From: CPC320 sp002684375
GTDB taxonomy: Bacteria > Pseudomonadota > Alphaproteobacteria > Rhodobacterales > Rhodobacteraceae
NCBI GenBank assembly: GCA_965662545.1
Contig: CBFIHZ010000028.1
Coordinates: forward strand, 1-55,665
DNA length: 55,665 nt
Reading direction: 5' to 3'
Shown here: positions 43,497-52,607 of the stretch, piece after piece
Numbering within the stretch: position 1 is the first letter of the stretch
How the letters are laid out: the number at the start of each line of letters is the position of its first letter
Translations under genes and position numbers: made by a program
Notes under the pieces: generated by a model
Database searches by the model: none
What the model was told of the DNA's origin: nothing
The model's input: only the letters and a program-made list of their open reading frames with translations

Positions 43497-44882
43497 TTAA
43501 ACCACTGGCCGGTTAACCGGCTGGCCTGTTGAAAGACTGGCGGGTGGGGGCCGCTGTTGGTCACGTATCCGGCGCATCCGGCGTTTTCGGCGGCGGCGCG
43601 GGGGGCTGATTGACCAGCTGTGCCTTGTATGCGTTAAAAATTCGTCCCTGGGCAATGTCTTGTCCGACCAATGGGTCGGGCGGGTCAGGCCGGGCGGCAC
43701 GCGGGTGTCGACACTGGCAAACATTTGCGACAGCTGCTCTTGGGTGACGCCAGTCTTTGAGAAATCGGTGTCGAAAACAAAGGCTTTGTCAAATGTGGTT
43801 TTCAGCAGATCGGTTTTTGCATCGAAACGCGTTTTGATAAGGCGTGCGTATGAGAGATTGGCACCCCTGAGGTCTGCACCTTTAAGGTTTGTGCGGGTCA
43901 GCACCGCAAACTGAAAATTGCTGCGCCAGAACCACGCCTGTGCAAAGTCGCCGTCTCGCAAATCCGTACCTCGTAGATCAGCATCGCGTAAATCAAGCAC
44001 GAACCCCTTGTGGCGTTCTAAGGCGATTTTGTCCGGCGCGCGGCGGCCGATCACCGTCAGCGTGGCCTGAATATCGGCGCGTGGTTCTTTCCGCGACATT
44101 GATGTTTCAGGGTCCCAAGGCACGTCGGTGTCCATGTCCCAAGGCGCGTTGGTGCGGATATAAGCGCAGAGAATTTCCATAATCTGCATATGGTCGCGAT
44201 CGCTGTCTTGTGAAATGCGTTCCAGCGCATAAACCGCACCAAGCCGCACCTCGATATTGGCGTCGGTGTTTTCGGTGGTTGTTCCATCCGGTGCGGTTTG
44301 TTTGACGGTTTTTTCCACGCCCAATCCGGTGACGGCGGTGTTGATCCGGTCGGTGATCAAGCCTTGTTCGGCGGCGTTGGTGGTGCGCTCGGTGGCGGCC
44401 GTGCTGCGTTCGGCGGCTTTGATCGTGCGGTCGTTGATCCACACCCGGATCAGCGCAAACGGCACGGTCGAGGCGGCCACCAGCACGCCCAAAAGCACCG
44501 CGATTGCGTAAGACAGATCGCGGATGGCTGTGGGATCACCGGATTTTCCGGTTTGCGACGGGGTGGCGATATCTGCAGGCGCCGGGGTTTGGGTTTCCGA
44601 CAGCAATGCGACGAGTTGTGCAACGATCAGCCGAACAGATCTGATGATATCGATCAGATAATAATGAAACGCCGCGGCAATCATCACCACACCGGCCCCG
44701 ATCACAACGATAACATAATGATCTTGCCACCAGCGCTTTGCGTCAGGGGCAGGGATCGGTATGGACAGGCGGGTTTTCAGATCGCGCGGGGTTACTTTGG
44801 TTAACAGCCAGTAAACCCCGCCGGTTGCCAGAAAAACCCACAGCAGCGGATGTTGGATCAACTTTAAAAATATCTCTTGCAC
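43497..44882 (-). CDS. membrane-anchored pentapeptide-repeat protein
   Basis: A 461-residue protein with three hydrophobic helices (about 10-28, 52-75, 123-148), then a conserved block ANIEVRLGAVYALERISQDS (about 211-230) found in other pentapeptide-repeat membrane proteins, and a right-handed quadrilateral beta-helix from A(D/N)Lxx repeats (about 294-345, LRDADLRGTDLRDGDF and LKGADLRGANLSYARL). The C-terminus is basic and Pro-rich (PPRRRRKRRMRRIRDQ). Pentapeptide repeats usually serve as binding scaffolds; the function here is unknown. Confidence 0.85.
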   Translation of the reverse strand: MQEIFLKLIQHPLLWVFLATGGVYWLLTKVTPRDLKTRLSIPIPAPDAKRWWQDHYVIVVIGAGVVMIAAAFHYYLIDIIRSVRLIVAQLVALLSETQTPAPADIATPSQTGKSGDPTAIRDLSYAIAVLLGVLVAASTVPFALIRVWINDRTIKAAERSTAATERTTNAAEQGLITDRINTAVTGLGVEKTVKQTAPDGTTTENTDANIEVRLGAVYALERISQDSDRDHMQIMEILCAYIRTNAPWDMDTDVPWDPETSMSRKEPRADIQATLTVIGRRAPDKIALERHKGFVLDLRDADLRGTDLRDGDFAQAWFWRSNFQFAVLTRTNLKGADLRGANLSYARLIKTRFDAKTDLLKTTFDKAFVFDTDFSKTGVTQEQLSQMFASVDTRVPPGLTRPTHWSDKTLPRDEFLTHTRHSWSISPPRRRRKRRMRRIRDQQRPPPASLSTGQPVNRPVV

Positions 44883-45240
44883 AAAAATAACCTAAAGAAG
44901 AATACGGCAATACCCCACTCAACCCGATTAACGCGTGGCGATCAAGTGCCCGATTGGGCGGCCTGCCGGGTGGCTGATTATGTGGCCGATTGTGTGGCCG
45001 ATTGCCTGTCCGGGATGCTGGCCCGCTGATTTGGTCGCTGATTGGCAAGCTGTGCGACAGGCCCGACGGCCCCAAGGGCGGTTTGGCAGGGGATAAGCCG
45101 GGTTTATCCGGTATTGCCGCCTGCCCACGTCTTGCAAACGCCCCTTGGCTCGCTTAGGTTCCCCCAGACTTCGTCAGAGATCTGGCGATCATTGGCAAAC
45201 AATGTGCTGGCCGTCCGGCCCGCAATCAAAAGGACAGACT
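44883..45240. other. 358-bp divergent region with short degenerate tandem repeats
   Basis: This gap between the pentapeptide gene (minus) and yajC (plus) holds two exact 12-base copies of TGTGGCCGATTG (44981-44992, 44993-45004) preceded by a degenerate copy at 44970, and further GGC/GCCGAT-rich sequence to about 45060. The yajC ribosome-binding site AAAGGAC is at its right end. No gene is seen. Confidence 0.6.
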
Positions 45241-45522
45241 ATGGAAGCGTTTCAACAATTTATCCCCCTCATCCTTATTTTCGGTATCATGTACTTCCTG
45301 TTGATCCGTCCGCAGCAACAAAAAGCCAAGCAACATCAGAAAATGGTCGAAGCGCTGCGGCGTGGCGATCAGGTGATCACCCAAGGCGGTTTGATCGGCA
45401 AAGTTCTCAAAGTGAAAGACGACAACGAGATTGAGGTCGAATTGAGCGAAGGCGTGAAAGTGCGCGTTGTGCAATCTACTATCGCCAAGGTCATCACCAA
45501 GACTGAACCTGCCGCGTCCTGA
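45241..45522 (+). CDS. yajC: preprotein translocase subunit YajC
   Basis: A 93-residue protein with one N-terminal helix (about 8-25, IPLILIFGIMYFLLIRPQ) and the YajC motif RPQQQKAKQHQKMVEALRRG followed by GDQVITQGGLIGKV. It associates with SecDF. I chose ATG 45241 because AAAGGAC lies before it. It is the first gene of yajC-secD-secF. Confidence 0.95.
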   Translation: MEAFQQFIPLILIFGIMYFLLIRPQQQKAKQHQKMVEALRRGDQVITQGGLIGKVLKVKDDNEIEVELSEGVKVRVVQSTIAKVITKTEPAAS

Positions 45523-45544
45523 TTTCTGATAAAGGCTGCACGCA

Positions 45545-47209
45545 ATGCTGCAAATTGATTTATGGAAGCGCATTCTGATCGTCGCTATGTGCGTGATTGG
45601 CCTGTTTTTGGCGTTGCCAAACGCATTCTATACGCGGGTTGAAACCCATAATGATGCGCTCAAAGCGCTCAGTGCGGCCGGGCAAGCCGACCAAACGGGC
45701 GCGGCGGTCTCGACCGATTGGCCGGGGTTTTTACCGTCTGCTTTGGTGAACCTTGGACTGGATCTGCGCGGGGGTGCGCATCTCTTGGCCGAGGTTCAGG
45801 TCAGCGATGTCTATGCGTCGCGCATGCAAGCGATGTGGCCCGAAGTGCGCAATGCGCTGCGCGCCGAACGCGCAGTGATCGGTACGATACGGTTGCAACC
45901 GTCCGAGCCTGACCGTCTGGAGGTGAAAATCTCGCAACCCGAGGGCACGGAGCGCGCGATTGAGGTGGTACGATCCTTGGCACGGCCGGTGGTGTCGGTC
46001 AGCAGCGTGGGTGAGACGGACATCGTTGTGTCTGCGCAAGACGGCGTTTTGCAGGTGCAGCTGTCTGAGGCGGAAAAACTGGCCACGGATGACCGCACGG
46101 TCAAACAGGCGCTTGAAATTATTCGCCGCCGGATCGACGAAGTGGGCACCCGCGAGCCGACAATCCAGCGACAGGGCACCAGTCGGATTTTGATTCAAGT
46201 GCCGGGCATTGGCTCGGCGTCCGAGTTGAAAGCCATCATTGGCACCACGGCACAGTTGACGTTTCAGCCGGTGGTGGGGCGCGCCTCTGGCGTCGATGCG
46301 CCTGCGGGAAGTGGCAATGAGATATTGCCGTCACTTGATGAAGAGGGTGTATTTTTCAAACTTGAAAAAGCCCCGGTTGTTACCGGTGAAGAACTGGTTG
46401 ATGCGCAACCCAGCTTTGACCAGAACGGTCGCCCGGCGGTGAGTTTCCGCTTTAACACCTCTGGCGCCCGAAAGTTCGGGAATTATACTGCGGAAAATAT
46501 CGGCAACCCGTTTGCGATTGTGCTCGATGACGAGGTGATCAGCGCGCCGGTGATCCAGTCGCATATTGCCGGCGGTTCGGGCATTATAACCGGCAGATTC
46601 ACGGTTGAGGAAACCACCAATCTTGCGGTGCTTTTGCGGGCGGGCGCACTGCCAGCGGGGCTTGATTTCCTTGAGGAGCGCACCATCGGACCAGAACTTG
46701 GGGCCGATAGTATTCAAGCTGGGAAACTGGCCTGTGTGGTGGCCTTTGCCGCGGTGCTTGGGTTTATGATCCTCAGCTATGGTTTGTTCGGGGTGTTCGC
46801 CAATATCGCGCTGATCGTCAATGTCGGGCTGATCTTTGGCCTGCTGAGCCTGATTGGAGCCACGCTGACCTTACCCGGAATTGCTGGTATTGTGTTGACC
46901 ATCGGTATGGCGGTTGATGCGAATGTGCTGATTTTTGAACGCATTCGTGAAGAATTGAAATCGGCACGTGGGCCGGCGCGGGCGATTGAATTGGGGTATG
47001 AAAAGGCACTGAGTGCCATTTTGGACGCCAATATCACCACGTTTATCACTGCGGTGATTTTGTTTGCGATGGGGTCTGGGCCAGTGCGCGGGTTCGCGAT
47101 CACGCTGGGCTTGGGTATTTTAACTTCGGTCTTTACGGCAATATTCGTCACACGTTTGATGATTGTCGTCTGGTTTGAAAACCGCCGACCAAAAACGATT
47201 GAGGTTTGA
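45545..47209 (+). CDS. secD: protein translocase subunit SecD
   Basis: A 554-residue inner-membrane protein: first helix at about 8-26, a large periplasmic domain with the SecD motif LGLDLRGGAHLLAEV and TREPTIQRQGTSRILIQVPG, and helices in the C-terminal half including VGLIFGLLSLIGATLTLPGI and AVDANVLIFERIREEL, the Asp/Arg signature of the proton channel in SecD. It uses the proton gradient to pull exported proteins across. It is followed by secF with one base between. Confidence 0.96.
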   Translation: MLQIDLWKRILIVAMCVIGLFLALPNAFYTRVETHNDALKALSAAGQADQTGAAVSTDWPGFLPSALVNLGLDLRGGAHLLAEVQVSDVYASRMQAMWPEVRNALRAERAVIGTIRLQPSEPDRLEVKISQPEGTERAIEVVRSLARPVVSVSSVGETDIVVSAQDGVLQVQLSEAEKLATDDRTVKQALEIIRRRIDEVGTREPTIQRQGTSRILIQVPGIGSASELKAIIGTTAQLTFQPVVGRASGVDAPAGSGNEILPSLDEEGVFFKLEKAPVVTGEELVDAQPSFDQNGRPAVSFRFNTSGARKFGNYTAENIGNPFAIVLDDEVISAPVIQSHIAGGSGIITGRFTVEETTNLAVLLRAGALPAGLDFLEERTIGPELGADSIQAGKLACVVAFAAVLGFMILSYGLFGVFANIALIVNVGLIFGLLSLIGATLTLPGIAGIVLTIGMAVDANVLIFERIREELKSARGPARAIELGYEKALSAILDANITTFITAVILFAMGSGPVRGFAITLGLGILTSVFTAIFVTRLMIVVWFENRRPKTIEV

Positions 47210-47210
47210 T

Positions 47211-48179
47211 ATGCGTCTTCGACTTGTTCCACAAAATACCAGTTACGATTTTTTCTCACGCTCGAAGATGTTTTTGGGTTTTTCGAGTTTTTTGATGCTG
47301 GCCTCTATCGTGTCCTTTCTGTCTCAGGGTTTGAATTTCGGCATCGACTTTCGGGGGGGGACAACGCTGCGTACCGAAAGCGCTCAGGTGGTCAATGTAG
47401 CCGAATACCGGACCGCGCTCCAACAGCTTGATCTTGGCGATATCACCATCTCTGAGGTATTTGACCCCAACTTTCGCGAGGATCAGCACGTGACGATGAT
47501 CCGGATACAAGCACAGGACGGGCAAGAGGCGATTTCTTCGGACATCGTTGATCGGGCGCTTGAAACCCTGCGCACAGTGGCACCGGATATTGAGTTTATG
47601 TCGGTTGAATCTGTCGGGCCGAAAGTATCGGGAGAGCTGATTCAGACCGCAGCAATTGCGGTGTTATTGGCGATAGGGGCGGTGCTTATTTACATTTGGC
47701 TGCGGTTTGAGTGGCAGTTTGCCGTTGGGGCTGTGGGGGCACTGGTGCATGATGTACTGCTAACCATCGGGGTGTTTTCGATGTTACAGATCCGGTTTGA
47801 TCTGGCGATCATTGCGGCGCTTCTGACCATTGTTGGGTATTCGCTTAATGACACTGTTGTGGTGTTTGATCGGGTGCGTGAGAACCTGCGCAAATATAAA
47901 AAGAAGCTGTTGCAAGAGGTGATGGACCAGTCGATCAACGAGACCTTGTCGCGTACGGTGATGACATCGGTGACAACCCTTTTGGCCTTGATAGCGCTAT
48001 TTGTGCTGGGCGGGGATGTCATCCGTGGGTTTATATTTGCGATGATCTGGGGGGTTATTGTCGGCACCTATTCATCGGTTTTCGTGGCCTCGGCGCTGTT
48101 GTTGCGTTTGGGGGTCAAGCGTGACTGGTCGAAACCTGACGCCAACACCGGGAATCAGTTTGCCAATGTAGATGCCTGA
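47211..48179 (+). CDS. secF: protein translocase subunit SecF
   Basis: A 322-residue partner of SecD starting MRLRLVPQNT (GAGG upstream). GLNFGIDFRGGTTLRTES is the SecF-type first periplasmic motif, and GYSLNDTVVVFDRVREN the conserved helix-4 motif. Six helices are expected. It completes the SecDF complex. Its end overlaps the TauE-type gene by eight bases. Confidence 0.95.
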   Translation: MRLRLVPQNTSYDFFSRSKMFLGFSSFLMLASIVSFLSQGLNFGIDFRGGTTLRTESAQVVNVAEYRTALQQLDLGDITISEVFDPNFREDQHVTMIRIQAQDGQEAISSDIVDRALETLRTVAPDIEFMSVESVGPKVSGELIQTAAIAVLLAIGAVLIYIWLRFEWQFAVGAVGALVHDVLLTIGVFSMLQIRFDLAIIAALLTIVGYSLNDTVVVFDRVRENLRKYKKKLLQEVMDQSINETLSRTVMTSVTTLLALIALFVLGGDVIRGFIFAMIWGVIVGTYSSVFVASALLLRLGVKRDWSKPDANTGNQFANVDA

Positions 48180-48939
48180 GACGGAGGCCCACGTTCTGTG
48201 GCAGGCGCTGCAGTTCGAGGGTCTGATCTGGTTGATCACTGCCGCCTTGCTGGCAGGGTTTGTGCGTGGGTTTTCCGGCTTTGGGTCCGCATTGATTTTC
48301 ATGCCGTTAGCGGGTCAGTTTTTGCCACCCCTCTGGTGCGTTATGACCCTTGTTGCAATGGATATTTTTGGTCCTGTCCCCAATCTGCCGCGCGCCTACC
48401 GTGATGGCAGGCCCATGATGATCCTGTGGATGATCCTCGGCATGGGGCTGGCGTTGCCGCTGGGCTTGTTGGTTTTGGGGCAGATGGACACCTTGCTGTT
48501 TCGCTATTTGGTGTCGGGTATTGCGCTTTCAGCTCCGCTGGCATTAATCGCCGGGTTTCGCATCCGCGCTGCTTTCTTGACCCCAAAGGTCCTGTTCGGG
48601 GTAGGTGTGTGCGGTGGCTTTCTGGGGGGCATCTCGGGCATGCCGGGGCCACCGGTGATTATCCTTCATATGGCCAGTCGGCTGGCGCCCGCGATCATCC
48701 GGGCCAATACGATGATCTATCTTTTTCTGTTTGATTTATCGTTGTTACTAAGTATGACGCTGAGTGGTGATTTGGTAGCTCTGCCAGTTGTTATCGGATT
48801 GGTGCTTCTCGTCCCGTCGATGTTGGGCAACATAGCCGGCGGTTATATTTTTAATCCCGAAAAAGAGACATTTTATCGCTGGGTTGCTTATATCGTCACA
48901 CTTGCTGCAGCTGTTGGCAGTTTGCCGCTCTGGGATTAG
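48172..48939 (+). CDS. sulfite exporter TauE/SafE-family membrane protein
   Basis: A 255-residue inner-membrane protein with about eight helices (LIWLITAALLAGFVRGFSGF, GVGVCGGFLGGISGMPGPPV, PVVIGLVLLVPSMLGNIAGG). The GF(S)GFG and GGISGMPGPPV motifs mark the TauE/SafE family, which exports sulfite, sulfoacetate or related anions. It is embedded between secF and the Mth938-domain gene, so it is probably co-transcribed with the Sec genes, with no clear functional link. Confidence 0.85.
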   Translation: MPETEAHVLWQALQFEGLIWLITAALLAGFVRGFSGFGSALIFMPLAGQFLPPLWCVMTLVAMDIFGPVPNLPRAYRDGRPMMILWMILGMGLALPLGLLVLGQMDTLLFRYLVSGIALSAPLALIAGFRIRAAFLTPKVLFGVGVCGGFLGGISGMPGPPVIILHMASRLAPAIIRANTMIYLFLFDLSLLLSMTLSGDLVALPVVIGLVLLVPSMLGNIAGGYIFNPEKETFYRWVAYIVTLAAAVGSLPLWD

Positions 48940-48948
48940 GAGATGTTT

Positions 48949-49302
48949 ATGCAGATGAATGAGATGAAGTTTTTCGAGGGCGTCCCGGTGGATGGTTATG
49001 GTCCAGGTTTTTTTCGCGTCGCGGGGCAGGTGGTGCAAGGGCCGATCTGTCTGGGGCCAACAGGCCTGTGCGCATGGCAGGGCTATGACAATCTTGACCC
49101 GTTGATCGCGTTTTCTGATGTGGTAGATGTTGTGTTTGTCGGCACTGGCGCAGAAATCGCCTTTTTACCAGACCCTGTGCGGCAATGCTTGGAAAATGCT
49201 GGTTTTGGGGTCGAACCCATGAGTTCGCCCGCTGCGTGCCGCACCTATAATGTGCTTTTGGCGGAAGGCCGACGTGTGGCTTTGGCGGCACTGCCGGTTT
49301 AA
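48949..49302 (+). CDS. Mth938-domain (DUF498/NDUFAF3-like) protein
   Basis: A 117-residue protein starting MQMNEMKFFEGVPVDGYGPG. I chose ATG 48949 (AGGAG seven bases upstream) over ATG 48943, which leaves no room for a ribosome-binding site. The fold (FRVAGQVVQGPICLGPTGLC, DVVFVGTGAE, GFGVEPMSSPAACRTYNVLL) is that of the Mth938/NDUFAF3 family, whose mitochondrial member assists complex I assembly; bacterial role unknown. In alphaproteobacteria it often follows the secDF genes. Confidence 0.85.
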   Translation: MQMNEMKFFEGVPVDGYGPGFFRVAGQVVQGPICLGPTGLCAWQGYDNLDPLIAFSDVVDVVFVGTGAEIAFLPDPVRQCLENAGFGVEPMSSPAACRTYNVLLAEGRRVALAALPV

Positions 49303-49349
49303 TCCAAGGCGAAAATTTATCGGTGCAACGGGCCGATTTGACGTGTGGC

Positions 49350-50105
49350 TTAAGGGGAGCTGTTTTCCAAAGCTGTGATGATCGGAGAGAAATCATCACA
49401 GTTCAAACTGGCGCCACCGACAAGCGCGCCATCGACATCTGCAACTGCAAAGATCTCGTCTGCGTTGCCGGCCTTCACCGAGCCCCCATAAAGCAGACGG
49501 AATGTTTGGCCGGCGTCCTCACCAAACCGTTTTATCAGCTGCGCGCGGATAAAGCCGTGAACTTCTCCGATTTGTGCAGCGGTTGCCACCAACCCCGTGC
49601 CGATGGCCCACACGGGTTCGTAGGCGATTACTGCGGTTTCACCGGTCGCTATGTCGGGGATCGAGGCGGCCAACTGGTCGGCAATCACTTCAAGGGTGCT
49701 GCCTGCCTCGCGCTGTTGCAGGGTCTCGCCGAGGCAGATGATCGCAATCAGCCCCTGTGCTATGGCCGCTTGGGCTTTGCCGCAGACGACCCTATCGGTT
49801 TCATCGTGGTCGCAGCGCCGTTCCGAGTGCCCAACCAGTACATGGGTAGCTCCGGCTTCGCTAAGCATCTGGGCAGAGGTGTCTCCGGTGTGGGCACCAG
49901 AGGTCGCCGTATGGCAATCCTGCGCTCCGATGGCAATCGCGGTGGTGCCGGTCTGGGCTGTGGCAGGCGCTATCAGCGTGTTGGGTGGACAAACGACTAT
50001 ATCAACCTTGGGTGTAGGGTGGCGTTTGGCCAGCACGTTTAAGTGTTCAAGTTGTGTTAGTGTGCCGTTCATCTTCCAATTGCCAGCCGCTATTTTACGA
50101 CGCAT
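49350..50105 (-). CDS. tpiA: triosephosphate isomerase
   Basis: A 251-residue TIM barrel. Catalytic residues are K11 (GNWKMNG), H93 (VLVGHSERR) and E163 (AYEPVWAIGTG); the phosphate loop is near the C-terminus (LLYGGSVKAGN). It interconverts dihydroxyacetone phosphate and glyceraldehyde 3-phosphate in the cytosol. AAGGAG precedes the start on the minus strand. Confidence 0.97.
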   Translation of the reverse strand: MRRKIAAGNWKMNGTLTQLEHLNVLAKRHPTPKVDIVVCPPNTLIAPATAQTGTTAIAIGAQDCHTATSGAHTGDTSAQMLSEAGATHVLVGHSERRCDHDETDRVVCGKAQAAIAQGLIAIICLGETLQQREAGSTLEVIADQLAASIPDIATGETAVIAYEPVWAIGTGLVATAAQIGEVHGFIRAQLIKRFGEDAGQTFRLLYGGSVKAGNADEIFAVADVDGALVGGASLNCDDFSPIITALENSSP

Positions 50106-50170
50106 GATGGAACTCCTTAAGTGAAACAGTAGGGGGATCTTGTGTCAAAGATCGCAAGGCCGCGCGTGAG

Positions 50171-50551
50171 TTAGCTGCCGTTCAAATCCCGTGCAAGCTC
50201 AGCGGGGTCTTTAAATTTGATCGATTCACCGCAACCGCAGGCATCTTCGACATTGGGATTGTTAAACTTGAAGCCGCTTTCCAGTAGGGATGTCTCGTAA
50301 TCGATCTCGGTCCCGAACAGAAACATCTGCGCCATCGGTGCAATCAGAACCCGTGCACCATCCTGATCGACGATCTCGTCGTTCGGATCGGCCTCGTCAA
50401 CATATTCCATGGTGTATTCCATGCCCGCACAGCCGCCTTTTTTAATCCCGATGCGCAGCCCGGAATGGCCTTTAGTCTTCATCAGCTTTGAGATCTGAGT
50501 GCACGCTGCTGCGGTTATGCTGACGGCTTGTTTTCCTGGGATCGCAAACAT
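50171..50551 (-). CDS. A-type iron-sulfur carrier protein (IscA/SufA/ErpA family)
   Basis: A 126-residue protein with the three family cysteines: C41 (KKGGCAGMEY) and C105/C107 (DACGCGESI). The Cys spacing and the length, with a short N-terminal extension of about 10 residues, are those of the A-type carrier family. It passes Fe-S clusters to target proteins. AGGAG precedes the start. It lies 15 bases after sufT in the same direction, so the two are one operon. Which of the A-type paralogues it is cannot be told. Confidence 0.92.
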   Translation of the reverse strand: MFAIPGKQAVSITAAACTQISKLMKTKGHSGLRIGIKKGGCAGMEYTMEYVDEADPNDEIVDQDGARVLIAPMAQMFLFGTEIDYETSLLESGFKFNNPNVEDACGCGESIKFKDPAELARDLNGS

Positions 50552-50566
50552 GTCAAATCTCCTAAA

Positions 50567-50929
50567 TCACATAAAGCCCAATTCTAGGCGGGCTTCGTCA
50601 CTCATCATCTCCATGCCCCAAGGAGGTTCCCAGGTCAGGGCCACGTCAACGTGTTTGACCCCCGCCAAAGGTTCGATTGCCTCTGCAACCCACCCGGGCA
50701 TTTCACCTGCCACAGGGCACCCCGGTGCTGTCAGGGACATCGTGACTTGAACCTCATTTTCATCATTGATAGCGATGGTGTAAATCAAACCCAAATCATA
50801 GATATTAACTGGAATTTCAGGGTCATATACCGAACGGCAAGCTTCGACAATCTGGTCATAGAGCGGATGCCCGGTGCTGGAGGGAGTGATAAGTGGTGTG
50901 CCTTCTAGAGGCGCGGAAACCTCGGTCAT
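50567..50929 (-). CDS. sufT: SUF system protein SufT (MIP18/DUF59)
   Basis: A 120-residue protein with the MIP18 fold: ACRSVYDPEIPVNIYDLGLIY (DPE motif) and MSLTAPGCPVAGEMPGWV with the conserved Cys, then WEPPWGMEMMSDEARLELG. SufT is needed for Fe-S protein maturation under demand. The rest of the suf operon (sufB, C, D, S) is not in the window. It diverges from tgt. Confidence 0.9.
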   Translation of the reverse strand: MTEVSAPLEGTPLITPSSTGHPLYDQIVEACRSVYDPEIPVNIYDLGLIYTIAINDENEVQVTMSLTAPGCPVAGEMPGWVAEAIEPLAGVKHVDVALTWEPPWGMEMMSDEARLELGFM

Positions 50930-51294
50930 AACGTATCCAGTTCTTCTGTGCAGTTGTATATATAGGAAGCGCAGAGCCTCGCGTCCAGAGTTGAATATGC
51001 GGTGGGTTGGATTGTGTGGCGGAACCCGCTGTCGTTCGGGGGGGTATTACGGGCAACAAAAAATTCTGCCTCCTCAGCGCAAGGGTATGTATGCGAGGGT
51101 CGTTTCCAGACTGTGTCTGTCGCACGCCGCTGCGTCCACAGACAGTGCTCAGAAAACTGAGGGCATTTCAAGGTCCCTTTGATACTTTGACTTTGGCGTA
51201 AGTCGAAATGTGGCGCTCGGCCATAATATCCAGTGTCGCATTGAAACACTGCCGCTTTCAAATTATGGACGGGGTCGAACCAAAAGGGGCTGAC
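50930..51294. other. 365-bp divergent region sufT/tgt, no gene recognised
   Basis: It holds the sufT promoter side, including TATATATA near 50958-50963 in a position that could serve as a -10 on the minus strand. An imperfect inverted repeat is seen (ACTGTGTCTGT near 51112 and ACAGACAGT near 51138). AAAGGGGC precedes the tgt start. No preQ1-type riboswitch was recognised. Confidence 0.4.
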
Positions 51295-52422
51295 ATGAAA
51301 AGTACGGGTTTCAGTAAATTGGCGGTTGACGGCAAAGCCCGTTGTGGAGTGCTGCACACGCCAAGGGGCGAGATTCGCACTCCGGCCTTCATGCCGGTCG
51401 GCACTGCGGCCACGGTAAAAGCGATGATGCCCGAATCAGTACGCGCCACGGGTGCTGATATCTTGCTGGGCAACACCTATCATCTGATGTTGCGGCCCAC
51501 AGCCGAGCGTATCAACCATCTTGGAGGCCTGCATAAGTTTATGAACTGGCAACGGCCGATCCTGACCGACAGTGGCGGCTTTCAGGTGATGAGTCTCGCC
51601 GGGTTGCGCAAACTGACCGAGCGGGGGGTGACCTTTAAATCCCATATTGACGGCTCGAAGCATGAGATAACACCAGAGCGATCGATGGAAATCCAGCGTC
51701 TGCTGGGCAGCGATATTGTCATGTGCTTTGATGAATGCACGCCGTTTCCTGCAACCGAGGCAGAGGCGTTGGACAGTATGCGCCTGTCGATGCGTTGGGC
51801 GCAGCGCAGCCGCGACAGTTTTGGCGACCGCCCGGGGCATATGCTGTTTGGGATTCAACAGGGCAGCGTTTTTCCCCAGCAGCGTCAGGAAAGTGCTGAT
51901 GCGCTGCGCGCTATTGGTTTTGACGGCTATGCTGTGGGTGGGCTGGCGGTTGGCGAAGGCCAGCCGATGATGTTTGAAGTGCTTGATTATGCGGTGGATA
52001 TGCTGCCCGAAGATCGACCGCGTTATTTGATGGGGGTCGGCAAGCCAGACGATATTGTCGGAGCGGTGGCGCGCGGGATCGATATGATGGATTGTGTATT
52101 GCCGTCGCGTTCTGGACGCACTGGCCAGTTGTTCACTCGGCGCGGTGTGGTGAATATTAAAAATGCCAGACATCAAAATGATCCTCGTCCCCTGGATGAG
52201 ACTTGCGCCTGTCCCACCTGTCAGAACTATTCACGGGCCTATTTGCACCATGTGTTCCGGGCTCAGGAAATGATTTCGGGGATGCTGCTGACTTGGCACA
52301 ATCTGCATTATTATCAGGACTTGATGCAAAGCATGCGCGACGCCATTACCGCCGGGGAGTTTGAAGCCTTTCAGGGCCAGTTTCATGCCGAACGTGCGCG
52401 CGGAGATATTGACCCGCTTTAA
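51295..52422 (+). CDS. tgt: tRNA-guanine transglycosylase
   Basis: A 375-residue TIM-barrel enzyme that inserts preQ1 in place of guanine at the wobble position of tRNAs with GUN anticodons. Catalytic Asps are D92 (TDSGGFQVMS) and D266 (MMDCVLPSRSGRTGQ). The zinc site is C304, C306, C309 and H335 (CACPTC, then TWHNLHYY). The start MKSTGFSKLA is supported by AAAGGGGC; the longer frame to 51208 is not. No queuosine synthesis genes (queC, queD, queE, queF) are nearby. Confidence 0.95.
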   Translation: MKSTGFSKLAVDGKARCGVLHTPRGEIRTPAFMPVGTAATVKAMMPESVRATGADILLGNTYHLMLRPTAERINHLGGLHKFMNWQRPILTDSGGFQVMSLAGLRKLTERGVTFKSHIDGSKHEITPERSMEIQRLLGSDIVMCFDECTPFPATEAEALDSMRLSMRWAQRSRDSFGDRPGHMLFGIQQGSVFPQQRQESADALRAIGFDGYAVGGLAVGEGQPMMFEVLDYAVDMLPEDRPRYLMGVGKPDDIVGAVARGIDMMDCVLPSRSGRTGQLFTRRGVVNIKNARHQNDPRPLDETCACPTCQNYSRAYLHHVFRAQEMISGMLLTWHNLHYYQDLMQSMRDAITAGEFEAFQGQFHAERARGDIDPL

Positions 52423-52501
52423 GGGAGGGTGTTTAGCTTGTTGCAACACGGCTCTTGTCAGAGCGCGCGCGCAATGCCATGATTTTTCTGGTCTGGGTGG
52501 G

Positions 52502-52530
52502 TTGAAATCGGGGGGACATTGACCCAGATA
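52502..52530 (+). promoter_or_regulatory. weak promoter-like pair before lon
   Basis: TTGAAA (52502-52507), 17 bases, CAGATA (52525-52530). A heat-shock promoter was looked for and not found. Confidence is low. Confidence 0.3.
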
Positions 52531-52607
52531 ACACCACAAAGAAAACGTGACGGGTTTGGGGTTAGGCCGGTATGGTTGTAACCTCTCGTCGAGAGCAAGG
52601 ACTGAAC

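Noticed and set aside
50930..51294. preQ1 riboswitch before tgt
   Set aside because: No preQ1-type pseudoknot sequence was recognised, and tgt itself is not usually controlled this way.
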